A program made the position numbers and the translations under genes. Shown here one piece after another: positions 62,981 through 64,000 of a DNA stretch of 64,000 nt (its first letter is position 1; each line of letters opens with the position of its first letter). The notes beneath the pieces are model-generated. The model was given only the letters and a program-made list of their open reading frames with translations. It searched no databases and had not been told where the DNA came from. The DNA is taken from positions 124,001-188,000 of the forward strand of contig NZ_QKLU01000011.1 in the NCBI RefSeq assembly GCF_003208655.1, read 5' to 3'. This stretch comes from Pedobacter nutrimenti. Its GTDB lineage: Bacteria > Bacteroidota > Bacteroidia > Sphingobacteriales > Sphingobacteriaceae.

Positions 62981-64000
62981 ATGAAAGCAAAATATTTTAT
63001 AGCATATCTGATGTTCCCTGTACTGTTGTTTTGGAGCAGTATTTTATTTGCCAATGATGTGAAAGTGACTGCATCTGTTAGCAAAACGGAGGTTGCCGTA
63101 GGAGAAGCATTTGAAATTACTTTTACTGTCAATGGGAATGCCGAGCGGTTTGACCCGCCATCTTTTGCTGGTTTTCAGGTCATATCCGGGCCGAACCAGT
63201 CCTCGAGTATGACTTCTATTAATGGCAATACCACAGTAAGTATGTCTTTAAGCTATGATCTGGTCGGAACCCAAGAAGGGGAGTATACCATTGGAGCGGG
63301 CAGTATTGTGGTCAATGGAAAAGTTTACAAATCCAATGCGCTAAAAATAAAGGTTGTTAAAGGAAACCCTGCCCAGAGCAGTTCGCAAAGCCGTGCCGCG
63401 GCAAGGGGAAGAACACAGACCAATGTTCAAACGGTTACAGGAAATGCAGCTGATGTGGCCAAAAATCTTTTCATTAAAGCTTCGGTAAATAAAACAAATC
63501 CTTACCAGGGTGAACAGTTAACCGTAAGCTATAAACTGTATACCAATGTGAACCTGGTCGACAACAGTTTGGATAAACTTCCTGACTTTAATGGCTTCTG
63601 GAGCCAGGAGATTAAAAATACCAATCCAAATGTAGAATGGGCGATTGAAAAAATTAAGGGTGTAAGTTATCATGTGGCCACCCTCAAACAAATCATCCTT
63701 TTTCCGGAACGTTCCGGAAACCTGGTACTGGACCCCTTAGCCATGACCTTTCTGGTCAGGCAGGCAGCCCCTTCCATGGATATTTTTGACCAGTTTTTTG
63801 GTGGATCTTATAAAGATACCAAGTATAAAATAAGCAGTGCACCTGTAAACATTCACGTAAGGCCATTGCCGGAAAATGGTAAACCTGCGGGTTTCCAGGG
63901 TGCTGTGGGGCAGTTCAGTGTCCAGGCTTCGCTCGATAAAACACAACTAAAGGCTAATGAAGCGTTGAACTATAGTCTTAAAATATCCGGTACAGGGAAT
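62981..64000 (+). CDS. batD: Aerotolerance protein BatD (partial, runs off window)
   Basis: The first 340 codons are in the window; the frame stays open to the end. Signal peptide (about 1-24; a hydrophobic stretch ending ILFA), then beta-rich repeats with ASVSKTEVAVGEAFEITFTV, YDLVGTQEGEYTIGAGSIVVNGK and FIKASVNKTNPYQGEQLTVSYKLYTNV, the oxygen-tolerance BatD signature. The rest, including the C-terminal membrane helix, is outside. Confidence 0.88.
   Translation, partial: MKAKYFIAYLMFPVLLFWSSILFANDVKVTASVSKTEVAVGEAFEITFTVNGNAERFDPPSFAGFQVISGPNQSSSMTSINGNTTVSMSLSYDLVGTQEGEYTIGAGSIVVNGKVYKSNALKIKVVKGNPAQSSSQSRAAARGRTQTNVQTVTGNAADVAKNLFIKASVNKTNPYQGEQLTVSYKLYTNVNLVDNSLDKLPDFNGFWSQEIKNTNPNVEWAIEKIKGVSYHVATLKQIILFPERSGNLVLDPLAMTFLVRQAAPSMDIFDQFFGGSYKDTKYKISSAPVNIHVRPLPENGKPAGFQGAVGQFSVQASLDKTQLKANEALNYSLKISGTGN

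Overview
The window looks like chromosome from a Bacteroidota species of the Sphingobacteriaceae, most like Pedobacter. The evidence is the gene families present (DUF4290, DUF3822, Bat aerotolerance operon, GH130/GT4 cluster, ABC-F of the YbiT type, Tgt without the usual zinc cysteines), the moderate A+T content, the scarcity of Shine-Dalgarno sites, and promoter elements of the Bacteroidota type (TAnnTTTG, with TTG about 17 bases upstream). No rRNA, tRNA, insertion sequence, phage or CRISPR array was seen. Genes are packed in short operons, and A-tract/hairpin/T-tract bidirectional terminators close many convergent pairs.

Layout. 1-2052: end of ispE, an OsmC protein and metZ. 2045-5137 (minus): LapA-like protein and a large metallopeptidase-like/propeller/barrel protein. 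5138-6296: T-rich non-coding DNA with degenerate ~136-bp tandem repeats. 6297-9417 (minus): tgt, an LptF/G permease and an EamA exporter. 9549-14133: GT2, rsmG, dprA, cystathionine beta-synthase. 14187-18620 (minus): murA (active-site Cys replaced by Asp), DUF4290, UvrD/PcrA helicase. 18940-25723: peptidase M20, dipeptide epimerase, sirtuin, GH25 lysozyme, DUF255 thioredoxin-like protein, SlyD-like FKBP.

25801-30426 is the most coherent regulatory unit. A Fur/Zur-type regulator lies at the end of an operon with an ABC ATPase, an FtsX-type permease with a His-rich loop and a DUF3299-like periplasmic protein. Next to it are a divergent MerC protein and a COG0523 (CobW) metallochaperone GTPase. 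Five copies of the palindrome TGCAA-N5-TTGCA (one with a mismatch) lie on TAnnTTTG promoters in this stretch. One of them is placed to control a short untranslated transcript at 30357-30426. I read the unit as a zinc-starvation regulon with a candidate small RNA.

30423-37384: ABC-F protein, helical-repeat protein, nitroreductase, GreA-like protein, polysaccharide deacetylase, S9 peptidase. 37405-43168: outer-membrane barrel protein, then a GH130 phosphorylase/mannosidase with two GT4 glycosyltransferases, likely making or remodelling a mannose-type glycan. 43443-48911: Fsr-type MFS exporter, clpB, a second MFS protein, with a striking palindromic array of helically phased TTCACA boxes between the last two. 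48984-53986: SRPBCC protein, pyrE, Nudix hydrolase (start codons of the last two overlap), coaD, rsmD, DUF3822, RecD-like helicase. 54027-56847: 4HB membrane protein, orphan histidine kinase, DinB protein and a 40-residue membrane peptide. 57247-64000: a Bat (aerotolerance) operon, moxR to batD, cut by the window end.
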